Shown here: piece by piece, positions 40,869 to 41,827 of the stretch
Numbering within the stretch: position 1 is the stretch's first letter
Layout: every line of letters starts with the position of its first letter
NCBI GenBank assembly: GCA_020832005.1
Contig: JAFIFN010000017.1
Span: 1-41,827 of the forward strand
Source of the DNA: Gammaproteobacteria bacterium
GTDB taxonomy: Bacteria > Pseudomonadota > Gammaproteobacteria > Steroidobacterales > PWYM01
DNA: 41,827 bases
Reading direction: 5' to 3'
Position numbers and translations under genes: made by a program
Notes under the pieces: model-generated
Told to the model about the DNA's origin: nothing
Database searches by the model: none
Seen by the model: only the letters and a program-made list of their open reading frames with translations

Positions 40869-41827
40869 ATGAGCGACACCGCGCCGACGCCGGAACCCTA
40901 CAGCGCGCTGGCCCTCCAGGTCAGCACCGACTGCGTCAACGCCATCAGCGACCCGGCCGAGGCGCGGCGCATGATGATGGCCAGCATCAAGCGCATCGGC
41001 GCAAAGCTCAGGAGCAGCAAGGGCTTCGTGCGCCAGTACAACGGCACCGACGTGAAGCTCGTGGTGCTGCCGGAGTATTTCCTTTCCGGCTTCCCGATGG
41101 GCGAGGATGTGCCGACCTGGATCGCCAAGGCCTGCCTCGATCCGCAGGGCGCCGAATACGATGCGCTGGCAGAGATCGCGCAGTCGGCCAACGTGTTCCT
41201 GTGCGGCAACGTCTACGAGACCGACCGGAATTTCCCGGATCTTTATTTCCAGTGCTGCTTCGTCATCGACCCGATGGGTCACACGGTGCTGCGCTATCGC
41301 CGGCTGATCTCGCTGTATGCGCCTTCGCCCTGCGACCTGTGGGAGAAATACCTCGACATCTACGGCATGGAAGGCGTGTTCCCGGTGGCCGACACCGAGA
41401 TCGGCCGCCTCGCCGCGATTGCCTCCGAGGAGATCCTCTACCCGGAAGTCGCCCGCTGCCTGCTGATGCGCGGTGCCGAAGTGCTGCTGCATCCCACCAG
41501 CGAGGTGGGCAGCCCCCAGCTCACGCCCAAGGAAATCGCCAAGCGCGCGCGCGCCGTGGAGAACATGGCCTACGTGGTGTCGACCAACTCGGCCTCGCTG
41601 GACCAGATCCCGTTTCCGGCCGCCTCGACCTCGGGCATGAGCAAGGTCATCGACTACTACGGCCATGTGCTCTCCGAGGCCAATCCCGGCGGCGAGAGCA
41701 TGGTCGCGCACGGCCTGATCAATATCGGCAGCCTGCGCGCGGCGCGCCGGCGCACGGGCCTGACCAACATGGTCTCGCGCCTGCCCCTGCAGGTATTCGC
41801 GCAGAGCTATCGCGACATCGTGTTTCG
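40869..41827 (+). CDS. nitrilase-fold carbon-nitrogen hydrolase homologue lacking the catalytic Cys (cut by window edge)
   Basis: At least 319 residues from the ATG at 40869. The nitrilase fold is recognisable: KLVVLPEYFLSGFP with the catalytic Glu69, YFQCCFVIDPMGHTVLRYRRL, LAAIASEEILYPEVARCLLMRGAE, and AVENMAYVVSTNS. The Lys of the Glu-Lys-Cys triad is replaced by Arg (YRRLIS, about 144-146), and the nucleophile position in the IA-x-EE-I-L-Y-PE motif is Ser186 rather than Cys. So it may be non-catalytic or use unusual chemistry. It continues past the window. It is divergent from the AEC permease. Confidence 0.8.
   Translation, partial: MSDTAPTPEPYSALALQVSTDCVNAISDPAEARRMMMASIKRIGAKLRSSKGFVRQYNGTDVKLVVLPEYFLSGFPMGEDVPTWIAKACLDPQGAEYDALAEIAQSANVFLCGNVYETDRNFPDLYFQCCFVIDPMGHTVLRYRRLISLYAPSPCDLWEKYLDIYGMEGVFPVADTEIGRLAAIASEEILYPEVARCLLMRGAEVLLHPTSEVGSPQLTPKEIAKRARAVENMAYVVSTNSASLDQIPFPAASTSGMSKVIDYYGHVLSEANPGGESMVAHGLINIGSLRAARRRTGLTNMVSRLPLQVFAQSYRDIVF

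Noticed and set aside
1-41827. tRNA, rRNA or CRISPR loci.
   Set aside because: No cloverleaf-like, rRNA-like or regularly spaced repeat sequence was noticed on reading; a covariance-model scan was not possible.

Overview
This is a GC-rich bacterial chromosome segment, most likely from a gammaproteobacterium of the Chromatiales/Wenzhouxiangella/Xanthomonadales kind. That placement is inference. It rests on the ECF sigma plus Ser/Thr-kinase-TPR pair, a PEP-CTERM protein, a sigma54 enhancer-binding regulator, and a TonB-receptor/CobN-like/ExbB-like/DUF2149 operon of the type I recall from Pseudomonas. No rRNA, tRNA or CRISPR array was seen. Two short C/G-rich stretches (about 7851-7993 and 36760-36870) look like assembly damage.

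Layout. 1-3.3 kb is a toxin-antitoxin cluster: partial hipA with hipB, a pRiA4b ORF-3-like gene, an orphan higA, a vapBC pair, an HTH antitoxin fragment and a second vapBC pair. Three of these modules have visible inverted-repeat operators. 3.35-10.2 kb is a four-gene outer-membrane uptake operon: TonB-dependent receptor, membrane-anchored CobN-like chelatase, ExbB/TolQ-like protein and DUF2149 protein. It is preceded by a near-consensus Zur box. 10.2-16 kb holds a membrane XRE-TPR regulator, a lipoprotein, an orphan VirD4/TraG coupling ATPase and an overlapping coiled-coil gene. A Phd/VapC module, an ArsC-like reductase and a trypsin-like protease follow. 18.1-21.1 kb is the ECF sigma and kinase-TPR pair. 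21.1-29.4 kb is a minus-strand surface cluster: a PBP4-type carboxypeptidase, a PEP-CTERM protein and a 2035-residue PKD/FG-GAP/PASTA protein. 29.4-34.2 kb holds housekeeping redox genes (GST, FrnE-like, two MDR oxidoreductases) and an Arg/Glu-rich repeat protein.

34.3-36.7 kb is the most coherent unusual unit. A PAS-PAS-AAA-Fis sigma54 activator is transcribed divergently from a tiny secreted protein. Between them lie three copies of the palindrome ACGG-N4-CCGT and a near-perfect -24/-12 promoter. The secreted protein is built around two tandem copies of a TonB-box-like motif (IDEIVVTAPR, IDEMVVTAPR) with no receptor attached, so it could be a TonB-interacting decoy or signal.

36.9-41.8 kb holds a MITE-like inverted-repeat element, a small conserved protein, a CnoX-like thioredoxin-TPR protein, a possible nucleotidyltransferase two-gene module, a dienelactone-hydrolase lipoprotein, an AEC transporter and a partial nitrilase-fold protein that lacks the usual catalytic Cys.
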